A stretch of 64,000 bases of DNA. It comes from Bradyrhizobium nanningense (GTDB taxonomy: Bacteria; Pseudomonadota; Alphaproteobacteria; Rhizobiales; Xanthobacteraceae). Positions 54,544-63,458 of this stretch are shown here, one piece after another. The DNA lies in NCBI RefSeq assembly GCF_004114535.1, contig NZ_LBJC01000020.1:248001-312000 (forward strand), in the 5' to 3' direction. Each line of letters starts with the position of its first letter. Position 1 is the stretch's first letter. The notes under the pieces are model-generated. The model was not told the DNA's origin and did no database searches. It saw nothing but the letters and a program-made list of their open reading frames with translations. Position numbers and translations under genes: made by a program.

Positions 54544-55473
54544 ATGAGAAATGCGAAAACTCCCGTCTATCGCGGCCTGTTCCCGGTCGCTCCGACGCCC
54601 TTTACGAAATCCGGAGATCTCGATCTGGAAGGGCAGCGGCGCGTGCTGGATTGCATGATCGATCAAGGCGTCGACGGGATCTGCATTCTGGCCAATTATT
54701 CCGAGCAGTTCCTGCTGTCGGATCAGGAGCGCGATATTCTGGTCGATCTTTGCCTCTCGCATGTCGCGGGCCGCAAGCCCGTCATGGTGACCTGCAGCCA
54801 TTTCAGTACGCAGATCGCGGCGCAACGCGCCCGCTATGCGGCCGAACGTGGCGCAAGCCTCCTCATGCTGATGCCGCCTTATCATGGCGCAAGCCTCAAG
54901 GCGGATGAAAGCGCCATGATCGCGCATTTCGGCCGCGTCGCGGACGCGGCCGGGATTCCAATCATGGTCCAGGACGCGCCGCTCTCCGGCGTTACATTGA
55001 CGGTCCCTTTTCTCGTCCGGCTTGCTTGCGAGGTGCCGCTCGCCAGATATTCCAAGATCGAGGTCCCGTTTGCGGCTGCCAAGCTGCGCAGCCTGATCGA
55101 GCTCGGCGGTGAGGCCATCATCGGTCCATTTGACGGGGAAGAAGCCATCACCATGATGGCAGACCTCGATGCCGGTGCGACCGGAACGATGTCGAGCGCG
55201 CTGCTGCCCGATCTGCTTCGCCCCGTGCTCGATCATCACAAAGCGGCACGTAGGCAGGAAGCCGCTCTTGCGTATGCAAGGGTGCTGCCCCTCATCAATT
55301 TCGAGAACCGCCAGTGCGGCCTGCGCGCAGCCAAGAGCGTGATGGCTGAAGGTGGTGTGATCAAATGCGAGGCCGTGCGCCATCCGCTCGAGCAGCTCCA
55401 TCCGGCGACGAGAGCTGGATTGATGGAGCTTGCGCATGAGCTCAACCCGCTGGCTCTTCACTGGGGACATTGA
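54544..55473 (+). CDS. DHDPS-family lyase, 2-keto-3-deoxyarabonate dehydratase-like
   Basis: A 309-residue (beta/alpha)8 aldolase-superfamily protein. It resembles the L-2-keto-3-deoxyarabonate dehydratase of Azospirillum (as recalled) in FPVAPTPFTKSGDLDLEGQR, GICILANYSEQFLLSD, LMLMPPYHGAS, IPIMVQDAPLSGV, LINFENRQCGL and EGGVIKCEAVRHPL. The Schiff-base Lys is in RYSKIEVPF. The usual GTTGE loop of dihydrodipicolinate synthase is replaced by NYSEQF, as in that dehydratase. The expected reaction is 2-keto-3-deoxypentonate to 2-oxoglutarate semialdehyde. The next gene, a semialdehyde dehydrogenase, would finish the route to 2-oxoglutarate. Starts at ATG 54544. Confidence 0.85.
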   Translation: MRNAKTPVYRGLFPVAPTPFTKSGDLDLEGQRRVLDCMIDQGVDGICILANYSEQFLLSDQERDILVDLCLSHVAGRKPVMVTCSHFSTQIAAQRARYAAERGASLLMLMPPYHGASLKADESAMIAHFGRVADAAGIPIMVQDAPLSGVTLTVPFLVRLACEVPLARYSKIEVPFAAAKLRSLIELGGEAIIGPFDGEEAITMMADLDAGATGTMSSALLPDLLRPVLDHHKAARRQEAALAYARVLPLINFENRQCGLRAAKSVMAEGGVIKCEAVRHPLEQLHPATRAGLMELAHELNPLALHWGH

Positions 55474-55476
55474 GGC

Positions 55477-56942
55477 ATGAAGAATCGGGAACAAGCGCTG
55501 CAGACACAACCTGTGTACCCCCAGATCAAGATGTTCATTGCCGGGGAATGGACGGAAGGGCGGGCGGATCGCTCTGAAGAGATCCTCAATCCCGCGACCG
55601 GACAGCCCATTGGCGAGACTCCTTATGCGTCCCGCGTCGATCTTGATCGCGCCCTCGCGGCCGCCGCGGAGGGCTTCGAGATCTGGAGAAAGGTATCGGC
55701 CTTCGACCGGTACAGGATGATGCGCAAGGCCGCCGATCTCATACGCTCGCGCGCAGCCGACATCGCGTCGATCATGACGCTCGAACAGGGTAAACCGCTG
55801 AGCGAGTCGAGCGCTGAAACGCTCCTCGCCGCCGATATCATCGACTGGCTCGCCGAGGAGGGGCGCCGAGCTTATGGGCGGATCGTACCGGCGCGCTTTG
55901 GCAATGTTGCCCAGCTGGTGACCAAGGAGCCGGTCGGGCCGGTTGCGGCATTTACGCCGTGGAATTTTCCGATCAATCAGGCCGTGCGGAAGATCTCCGC
56001 AAGCCTTGCAGCCGGCTGCTCCATCATCGTCAAGGGACCTGAAGAGACGCCGGCGAGCTGCATGGAGCTGGTTCGTAGCTTCGCGGATGCGGGCTTGCCG
56101 GCCGGCGTCGTCAATCTCGTTTTCGGCGTTCCGTCCGAAGTGTCAGACTATCTTATCCGCCATCCCATCATCCGCAAAGTATCCTTCACCGGCTCGACCG
56201 TGGTCGGAAAGCATCCGCAGCCCTTGCCGGCGCCCATATGAAGCGCGCCACCATGGAGCTTGGCGGGCACGCGCCTGCCATTGTTTTCGCGGATGCCGAT
56301 GTCGGGAAAGCCGCCAAAATCCTCTCGGCGAACAAGTTCCGTAACGCCGGCCAGGTCTGCGTCTCGCCGACGCGTTTTCTGGTGCATGAGAGTATCTATG
56401 AAGAGTTCGTCGACAGGTTTGTTGCCGAGGCCAGCGCGATCAAGGTTGGCAATGGCCTCGAAAGGGATAGCCGGATGGGACCGCTCGCCAACTGGCGGCG
56501 GGTCGACGCAATGGAAAACCTTGTCGCGGACGCTCTTGGTCGCGGCGCACAGTTGCGCATCGGCGGCAAGCGTATCGGCAATGCGGGATACTTCTTCGAG
56601 CCGACGGTCCTGACCGATGTTCCACTCCAAGCGCGCATCATGAATGAAGAGCCGTTCGGCCCCGTCGCCCCGATCGCGCGGTTTAAAACCTATGACGAGG
56701 TTGTCACGGAGGCCAATCGACTGCCTTACGGGCTCGCCGCCTACGCCTCCACGCGATGCGCCGCTACGATGGCCGCGATCGGGGCCGATCTTCAATGCGG
56801 CATGGTGTCGATCAATCATCATGGGCTTGGGCTTCCCGAAGTGCCTTTCGGAGGAACGAAGGAGTCGGGGTTCGGTTCGGAAGGTGGCCTCGAGGCAATC
56901 GAGGGCTATCTTCACACCAAATTTGTGAGCCAGGCGAGCTAA
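55477..56942 (+). pseudogene. 2-oxoglutarate semialdehyde-type aldehyde dehydrogenase, single frameshift
   Basis: Part one (55477-56241) has [31 protein letters not shown] and [10 protein letters not shown]. Part two (56238-56942) has MELGGHAPAIVFADADVGKA, the catalytic Cys in NAGQVCVSPTRFLVHESIYE, NEEPFGPVAPIARFKTYDEV and GGTKESGFGSEGG. They join seamlessly if one base is restored near 56210, where CATCCGCAGCCCTTGCC shifts out of frame. Everything else is intact and of normal total length (~487 residues). So either a very recent mutation or a sequencing error. The product is an NAD(P)-dependent aldehyde dehydrogenase of the succinate/2-oxoglutarate semialdehyde group, fitting the upstream dehydratase. 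Confidence 0.82.
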
Positions 56943-57648
56943 AACCGGAATACCAGACGCCAAACCGGCGGAGAGCGACTTCGTTCGACAGTGTCGCCGG
57001 ATCGCCTCGAGCGCTCCGCCCCTTCTCCGCTGGCAGGCCGGTAAGTCTGCCGTCTCCCAAGACTTGAGCCGCTGTTGGAGAAATCCGGCAGCGATCCTTT
57101 TCTTTGCTGGACTGACACCTTCTTCTCCATTCAGGCGGGAGCAGAACGAGATACTTTGCCCAGAAAATCAGCCCGTCGTGGACAACAGTTACGTGTGCAG
57201 GAGCGCTCAAATATTCGCGCCAATGATAGCCGGCGAGCAACCACCAATACCGGCGTTTCTGTTGCAAGCGTAACGCGTTCGAATCCGCCTTGCCTGGAAT
57301 GTGCTGCCGGAGGTCTTCAAGCGCGGGCAGCTCTAAGTCGAGCCGAACAAGGAGGCAAGGAAGCACCCGTGAGCGATGTGAGCTATTCGTTGCTTCCCGT
57401 CCGCGTGCCGCCCCACCAGCACCGGTTTGGATTACTCGCCAAACGCGTTACGGGTTCGAGCACGCGCTTCATGATCGCTAAACCACCGCCTGCAATCGCG
57501 AGCGCCCTGGCTCAGTCCGGTGCGCTGCACCTCCTGACACCGCCGCCGGATTCGCTTGTGCTGAGGCCTAATGTCATACTCATCGAACACGCGGCGGCAC
57601 GCGCCGAAACACGGACACCAAGGCACGCGGAAAGATGGCCCCGTTGAC
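56943..57648. other. Region without recognisable gene
   Basis: A 190-codon plus-strand frame (57075-57647) and a 184-codon minus-strand frame (56812-57366) exist, but neither has a recognisable family, and the plus-strand one is Arg/Ala/Pro-rich as expected from a GC-rich shadow. The minus-strand piece LRLQQKRRYWWLLAGYHWRE looks more protein-like but was not identified. It marks the boundary between the LacI cluster and the PurF-like operon. Confidence 0.3.
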
Positions 57649-58563
57649 TTATACCAAGCCGTTTACGATCGCCAAATGTGGCAGGGTCAGTTCACCTTTG
57701 CCTGCGACAACCGCGAGGTTGAATTCCTGCGCGGCAGCATCCAGGACCGACACGGAAACGGCTCTCTCGCGCGCTAGGCGCACAGCACACTCGATATCCT
57801 TTGCAGCATTTGCAATCGAGATGGCGAGTGCATCTGGTTTTTCGCCTAACAAAAAGGCGGCGAAAGCTTGGAATATTCCACTGTTAGTCGAGCCGCGACC
57901 GACCAAAGAGCGTAGCGTCACAAGATCTATCTCTAGACTATCCGCGAACTGACAGACCTCAGCGGCGACGGCAGCTATGCCCATCGTCATGCTGTTGTAA
58001 ACAAGCTTGAGCTTGTGGCCGTCTCCGACATCTCCAACATGCAGAACGGTCTCGCAAAACGCAGCAAGAACGCGTTCGGCGACGGGAAAGAGTGTTGCAT
58101 CCGACCCAACCATCGCGTTGAGAAGGCCCAGCTCTGCTTGCTCGGGGCTCCGTGTTACCGGAGCATCAACAAAGTTTATACCCCGGCTTCGCGCCTTTCT
58201 CGCCAATGCAATGGTCGAGGTAGGATACGAGGTCGTGCAATCAATTATCAGACCTCCTCGGCACATGTGAACAAACAGTCCATCGTGATCGAGGCACACC
58301 GTCTCGACTTCGCGGCTGGACGGTAGGGATAACACCACGACACTTACGTGCTGCGCCAATTCAGCGATCGATGTATGCTCGCGGGCCCCTCCACCTGTCA
58401 GGCGATCAGCACCGAATCGGTTCTTGTTGACTTTGATGTGGAGCTCGCTTTGGCGACGCAACAGGCTAATGCCTATACCTGTTCCCATGCGCCCCGCTCC
58501 GATAAGCCCTACGCTCTGCTTGATCGCTTTGGGAGCCGCGTTGGCTGATGATCGCTTGCTCAT
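57649..58563 (-). CDS. 3-hydroxyisobutyrate dehydrogenase-family NAD(P) oxidoreductase
   Basis: A 304-residue beta-hydroxyacid dehydrogenase. After a 17-residue polar tail, VGLIGAGRMGTGIGISLLRR is the Rossmann G-x-G-x-x-G loop. GLIIDCTTSYPTSTIALARK is the substrate-binding block (usual D-x-S/T-T), FVDAPVTRSPEQAELGLLNA the D-APV-G segment with the usual final G changed to R, and GDGHKLKLVYNSMTMGIAAV holds the catalytic Lys. It is the third gene of a minus-strand operon, 4 bp after the HAD gene. Such enzymes oxidise beta-hydroxyacids; here the product may be a specialised metabolite. Confidence 0.88.
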   Translation of the reverse strand: MSKRSSANAAPKAIKQSVGLIGAGRMGTGIGISLLRRQSELHIKVNKNRFGADRLTGGGAREHTSIAELAQHVSVVVLSLPSSREVETVCLDHDGLFVHMCRGGLIIDCTTSYPTSTIALARKARSRGINFVDAPVTRSPEQAELGLLNAMVGSDATLFPVAERVLAAFCETVLHVGDVGDGHKLKLVYNSMTMGIAAVAAEVCQFADSLEIDLVTLRSLVGRGSTNSGIFQAFAAFLLGEKPDALAISIANAAKDIECAVRLARERAVSVSVLDAAAQEFNLAVVAGKGELTLPHLAIVNGLV

Positions 58564-58566
58564 GAT

Positions 58567-59247
58567 TTAGCATTCCGAAAAGAAGCCATGCTTTTGTAGG
58601 ATAGGCAACAGCTCGTGATGGTTGTTGATCGTGTAATCTGGATGCGCGGCTTGCAGGCGCGACGCCGAAACAAAACCTCCGGTAATGGATATGCTTGTCA
58701 GCCCGAGATTACGCGCAATATCAGTCTCGACGGGCATATCGCCTATGATGAAGGTTGACGACGGATTCAGGCTGTACTTGTGCATATAAAGGCGAAGCCG
58801 CTCTCCTTTGCTCATCGATTTGTATTGGGTGGCGCGGCTTTCAAAGGCGATCACATCGGTGATGTAGTCATCCACGCCAAGTCTCCTCAGCTGGGACTGT
58901 AGAGGCGCGACTATGTGGTTGCTGACGATGATGAGTGGAGCGGATTCTCGGCGCGCCAACTCGAACACTCTGCGAGCGCCCTCACGTAAATCGGCTTTAT
59001 CGGCAAGAGGCTCGTACGTGTCATGAAACAGTGCGCCCTCGTCACGCTCTATTGCCTCAATCTCCTCCTGCGACATTCCAAGGCTATGAAAGAGACGAGA
59101 GAGGGGAACATCACAATGCTCTCGTAAGGTGTCTATATTGATGCGCGGACGACCAAAGCGGTTCAAAATTGCGTTGGTCGTATCGAGCAGCGCGTACGTG
59201 TCATCCAGCAGTGTTCCGTTCCAGTCGAATACGAGAGCGGGTTTCAT
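58567..59247 (-). CDS. HAD-superfamily phosphatase (phosphoglycolate phosphatase-like)
   Basis: A 226-residue HAD hydrolase with ALVFDWNGTLLDDTYALLDT (nucleophile DxxGT with W), PLIIVSNHIVAPLQSQLRRL (motif II, S-N), KGERLRLYMHKY with a Lys for motif III, and STFIIGDMPVETDIARNLGL (motif IV, GD-x-x-x-D). A small helical cap lies between residues ~20 and 85. It overlaps the end of the PurF-like gene by 4 bp. In this operon it could remove the 5-phosphate from a phosphoribosyl intermediate. Confidence 0.88.
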   Translation of the reverse strand: MKPALVFDWNGTLLDDTYALLDTTNAILNRFGRPRINIDTLREHCDVPLSRLFHSLGMSQEEIEAIERDEGALFHDTYEPLADKADLREGARRVFELARRESAPLIIVSNHIVAPLQSQLRRLGVDDYITDVIAFESRATQYKSMSKGERLRLYMHKYSLNPSSTFIIGDMPVETDIARNLGLTSISITGGFVSASRLQAAHPDYTINNHHELLPILQKHGFFSEC

Positions 59248-60839
59248 GATCCTGACCTCAGACGGGGATTGACGGAAAGAGCGGCCAGCAACGCGTCCAA
59301 GCTTCTGTCCGCGCGCTGCCGTCCAGCGGGAGTTGGCATCTCGAATGTGAAGGGTGACAAATCGATGCTGTCTAGCCTGTCAGCCAATATGGATACTAGG
59401 GCGCGGAAGGGCAGATAAGTTACCGTCGCTGCTTGGATCGCTCTCGCAATGTTGGTTTCAATGGTTCTGAGGGCTGGCAAGTCCATCCTGTGGAAGCGAA
59501 GGCACTGGGCGCGCAGTTCAGGCGGAAGTCGCTTCAATGCCTGCCAGAATGCGAGCTCATCTGGCGTGTCAATACCCATGCCGTAGTAATTTGGGGCAAC
59601 TATAGGCGGCGAACCAATCGCCCAATGTACGGCTTTGGCTCCAGCGGCAAGAAGCATGGTTGTGACGGCTTGGCTGGTATCGCCTCGAATGAGTGCCTCG
59701 TCAACAACGACGATGGCTCGTCCAGCGACGCCAGCTTCCGACACTCGATACTTTTGAGCAATGCGAGATTGGCGGCCCCTGGGTCTGCCCAGCAGTGTTC
59801 GCTCAAGAAATTGCGTTGCCACTACGTCGCCACGCTCGGCACGCACGCCCTGTTCGGCGAGAGAGTCAAACAGACCATCGGCGTACGGCCCTCCAGTATT
59901 TGGCATGGAGGACACGATTGGCGGCATCAAGAGTGCCTCTGCTTGAACTCGCTCGGCAACAATTCTCCCCAAGGCGAGCCCGATGTTGTAACGGGTTTGG
60001 AGATGTGAATGGCCCTCGACCGAGGTGTTCGGACTTCCCAAATATAGAGTTTCGTAGGCGCAGAGTTTGGCTTTATATCGTCGGCTGTTCAGGGCATGGT
60101 CAACGCTGCCGCCTGTCTTGGCGTCCACGCGCCGTATGCTCCCCGGCAAGAGCTGCTGGGTCTTACCTTCCGAGCCAGCGAAGGCACAATTTTCAGAAGC
60201 AAAGAGCAACAATCCATTGTTCGTCGACATAGTCTCCAATGGGCGCAAACCGCTTCGATTGCGGTATGCAACAAGATCTCCGTTCTTATCTAGCAAAAGC
60301 GCGCTAATGGCGCCGTCTATACGATCATCCAGCTCGCGAAAGATGGCTTCGTAGTTTGCGGGCAAGCCGTGACGCCAATATTCTCGTTTGCAAGATCGTT
60401 CAATCCACCTCAGCAAGAGCTCGGCGTCAGTGTTGGTGTCTATCAGTTGGCCTTGAGCGATTAGTTCGCTTCTGAGTTCATGAGCGTTGACCAAGGCGCC
60501 ATCCAGAGAAATTGCAAAATGGCGGCTAGTGCCTGCAGCGGCGGGAATTGACTGCACATCGTCGTCACCCCCACTTCCACAGGATCTGCTACGGATCTGC
60601 GCGATCGCAACATGAGGCCGAAAGCGCGACTCCTGTTCGATGCGGTCAATGCGTACTGAACTATCGGCCGATTGAAATGCCCTTCCATATCGGATCCCAC
60701 GCTTTTTCATGAAAGCAGCGACTAGGACACCTGCTTGCCCACGGAGTGCAAGTGTCGGAATCATTTTCTTCAGCTGATCAACAACACGCGGCGATGGTTC
60801 GTTTGGAGAGCAGAGAAATGCACCGGCGACACCAGACAT
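59244..60839 (-). CDS. PurF-like amidophosphoribosyltransferase paralogue lacking catalytic Cys
   Basis: A 531-residue two-domain protein with the PurF layout. The N-terminus is MSGVAGAFLC where PurF has MCGI: the nucleophile Cys1 is Ser. The oxyanion-hole HNGN segment reads LDGALVNAHELRSELIAQ, so Asn is also lost, whereas the NTDAELLLRWIE and RNRSGLRPLET blocks persist. In the phosphoribosyltransferase half the PRPP loop is kept (AIVVVDEALIRGDTSQAVTT, versus VDDSIVRGTTS), followed by GSPPIVAPNYYGMGIDTPDEL. Thus glutamine hydrolysis is unlikely, but PRPP binding and transfer to ammonia or another nucleophile is possible. First gene of an operon with a HAD phosphatase and a hydroxyacid dehydrogenase. 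The last ~60 residues are family-atypical. Confidence 0.85.
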   Translation of the reverse strand: MSGVAGAFLCSPNEPSPRVVDQLKKMIPTLALRGQAGVLVAAFMKKRGIRYGRAFQSADSSVRIDRIEQESRFRPHVAIAQIRSRSCGSGGDDDVQSIPAAAGTSRHFAISLDGALVNAHELRSELIAQGQLIDTNTDAELLLRWIERSCKREYWRHGLPANYEAIFRELDDRIDGAISALLLDKNGDLVAYRNRSGLRPLETMSTNNGLLLFASENCAFAGSEGKTQQLLPGSIRRVDAKTGGSVDHALNSRRYKAKLCAYETLYLGSPNTSVEGHSHLQTRYNIGLALGRIVAERVQAEALLMPPIVSSMPNTGGPYADGLFDSLAEQGVRAERGDVVATQFLERTLLGRPRGRQSRIAQKYRVSEAGVAGRAIVVVDEALIRGDTSQAVTTMLLAAGAKAVHWAIGSPPIVAPNYYGMGIDTPDELAFWQALKRLPPELRAQCLRFHRMDLPALRTIETNIARAIQAATVTYLPFRALVSILADRLDSIDLSPFTFEMPTPAGRQRADRSLDALLAALSVNPRLRSGS

Positions 60840-62180
60840 ATAACACCCAACTTCTTAAGGAGCCGATCTGGCGGGGCGCCTCCCATGTGCATATGAGGGC
60901 GGGACTTCGCTTCATCCTTAAGCAAGTGTCGTACCAGCCCTTTGGACGCACTGGCTGGCATTTCTGGAGCGAGGAGAATTGGAGGACGAGCCATTCTAGC
61001 CGTCAGGGAGGCTTCGTTCAGGCCCTCACACGTTTGTTCAAGATGCTACGGCTGTGTGCGAAAAGTGCTACACCGGAGCGAGAAGGTACGAACGCGTCAA
61101 GTCGGCGAAGGCCCTCTAATCTTCACTTATGCGCTCCATTCTGCGGCCAAGCGAGCAAAGCGGCTCTTTAGACGACCAGCACTAGATTCGGCAGATGATG
61201 CAGAGCGAGTGCATCGCGCGGTGGCGGACACACCGACGAGCCGGGGCCTCGACAGCCCAAGTGCGCCCGCCCCGTTTGCGCGACAGAGTAGCGTAGGCAC
61301 CTGGCCCAGCGTTCTTTAGCCAACTCACATGTTGGTCGCCGCCGTGCGCACGCTGCTCCGACCAAGGGTTTGAACTAGGGGCGCGCCCGGCTTACTAGGG
61401 ACTCTTGGGCGTAGCGCGCCGCCTGACCGATCTCGCGGCCCATGTTTTTATTGCTTGCGTTAAGAGCCTTCAGGCGCCTCCGGAACGGCCGCGCCATCAA
61501 CCACTACCCCAAGCTAGGGCCCTCTTTCTCCATTGACGATGGAGTCTGCGACCGCGAGCCGACCTGCGGCGCCAGCAGAAAGGTACCTAAAGCGTAGACG
61601 GCCTCCGCTTAGCTGCTAGAGCTAACTCTGGGCGATGTAGTGATAGCTTGCGGGCGTTAGCGTCTCCTCGGGGCCGCTTAGAAGTGTCCGCGTCTGATTG
61701 CCTGGATCGGTCGCAACATCTTAGCGCTTTTTCGATGCTCGCCGGATCAACTACTAACACTGGTCATTGATTGGGAACATAGTTCCTGGCGATGACACAC
61801 CGTGTCGCCTGTGCGCATCAGGCGCATGACGATGCACCTTCAACAAGTGTGGCTAGAGCAACTGCATTATGTCACCGTCAACGGCTCTGTCGCGAGGCGC
61901 GCGGGCTAATGCTCGCGTTTACGGTATCCTTTTGAGTCCGAGGTCAGTATCACGTGCTGGCGGCAAAACGCTTCACAAGTAGGACGATAGCAGGAGCCCG
62001 TGCTCGCAAGCAGTCCAGGATGGCCTATACGCCGATAGTCGAGCCGAAGATCAGTCCGTTTGATGCCCGGCCAAAATTGTCTCACCAAGCACTCAGGGTG
62101 GAGCGACTGCCATTAGGCTGCTAGCGTTGTGTGTTGGGGGGACTGTGTCGGTCTAGGTGAGATCGTCGGCCTCGCCGGAT
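60840..62180. other. 1.3-kb divergent intergenic region
   Basis: Between the PurF-like operon (leftward) and the aminotransferase (rightward). Many short frames, none with a family signature. I looked for a tts box, nod box, NifA site (TGT-N10-ACA) and -24/-12 promoter and saw none convincing. Probably contains both promoters and decayed DNA. Confidence 0.35.
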
Positions 62181-63458
62181 ATGGATCGATGGCTAAACCG
62201 GGAGCGCACGGCGGTTGCGAGCTTTGGCTCGCTTCGAGTTCGACGACCGTGGGAGGTCACTTTGCCGTCACGATTGATATCGTTCGGTTCTACAGAGCGT
62301 GCGTCCGGCGCCCAGGGCGCGGCCACCGGTTCTGTCGGTGGCGGAGATCAGTTCATCGATCTCGCGAACGACGAGATCATCCAGCCACTCTCATCAGTGC
62401 ACGAGAGGGCGATGGTTACCGTCGATTCTGGGTCGAGCGGCGTCGTGGATCCCATTGGCCTTATGCCGCTCCGCAAAGCTGTTGCCGAAAGGCTCGCGGC
62501 CCAGACAGGCCTCGATTGGATGGCGGAGGAGATCGCAATCACTGCCGGCTCAAGGGAAGCACTGCTTTATGCGGCGTTGGCCGTTTTAGAGCGGGGCGAT
62601 GAGGTTATCATTATCCGCCCCTGGCAACCGTGGGTCCCAGCGCTGGTTCAGGCCGCTGGCGCAGTACCGGTGTTCGTCGATGCTCAGCGCCCGCGATATA
62701 CTCCTAATGTCGGCTCAATCCGAGCTGCCGTTACATCGCGGACTAAAGCGATGATTATCAATTCACCCAACAATCCGACGGGCGCAGTCTACAGTCGAAC
62801 AACATTGCAGGAGCTCGGCGAGCTTGCTGTCGAATTCCGAATATGGATCATTTCGGACGAGCGCTACTCAACATTAGTATTCACCGGTTTACACCGCCAT
62901 GAGTCGATCGTCGTGGCGTACCCCGCCGTGCGACCGCGAACGATCATAGTCAATCCATGTTCGCAGGCGCTGGCGATATCAGGCTCTCGCTTGGGTTATT
63001 TCGCGGCTCCCACCGCCATCGTTTCCGCCGCAAGAAAGCTTCAGGGCTATGCAGCGATAACACCAAGTCGAGAGGCGCAGCAAGCTACGCTGAGCCACTT
63101 TCAGGTCGCCGGCGGCCGGATTGAGCGGGAGACATACCAACGGCTTTTCGGCGCTCGCGACATGGGTCTTAACATTCTTTCTAATCTACGTGATGTAACC
63201 CCACCTCGTGCCGACGGGGCATTCTTCTTCTATCTTGATCTGAACAGGCTTGCATCTGCTTTGCAGGACGAAGGTCGCGTTGGAGTGACGGATGATTTTG
63301 CAGGCTGGCTCCTGAAGCATACTAATGTGGCTTGCCTTGCGGGAGACGCGTTTGGAGACGTCAACGGCCTGCGACTCTCATTCGGCGCCCCACCGGGGGC
63401 ATCGGCGATCGGACTGAAGCGCATCGTCCAGGCGCTAAATAGCCTTAGGATCAGATAA
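62181..63458 (+). CDS. Class I/II aminotransferase-like protein with PLP lysine replaced by Gln
   Basis: A ~425-residue fold-type I aminotransferase. DPIGLMPLRKAVAERLAAQT and ITAGSREALLYAALAVLERG are the N-terminal blocks. INSPNNPTGAVYSRTTLQEL binds the cofactor, WIISDERYSTLVFTG has the pyridine-binding Asp and Tyr, and SGSRLGYFAAP the phosphate-binding Arg; GLRLSFGAPPG carries the carboxylate Arg. The Schiff-base Lys should be in S-K-x-x-A-x-x-G-x-R; here it reads CSQALAISGSR, with codon CAG at 62964-62966. So all PLP contacts but the lysine are kept. Start uncertain (ATG 62181 or upstream GTG 62157). Divergent from the PurF-like operon. Confidence 0.8.
   Translation: MDRWLNRERTAVASFGSLRVRRPWEVTLPSRLISFGSTERASGAQGAATGSVGGGDQFIDLANDEIIQPLSSVHERAMVTVDSGSSGVVDPIGLMPLRKAVAERLAAQTGLDWMAEEIAITAGSREALLYAALAVLERGDEVIIIRPWQPWVPALVQAAGAVPVFVDAQRPRYTPNVGSIRAAVTSRTKAMIINSPNNPTGAVYSRTTLQELGELAVEFRIWIISDERYSTLVFTGLHRHESIVVAYPAVRPRTIIVNPCSQALAISGSRLGYFAAPTAIVSAARKLQGYAAITPSREAQQATLSHFQVAGGRIERETYQRLFGARDMGLNILSNLRDVTPPRADGAFFFYLDLNRLASALQDEGRVGVTDDFAGWLLKHTNVACLAGDAFGDVNGLRLSFGAPPGASAIGLKRIVQALNSLRIR

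Noticed and set aside
57075..57647. 190-codon plus-strand frame
   Set aside because: Starts inside low-complexity Arg/Ala-rich sequence with no recognisable family and no matching operon context.
60840..62180. nod box, NifA site or tts box in front of the PurF-like operon and aminotransferase
   Set aside because: No stretch fits the consensus of any of these elements on either strand.
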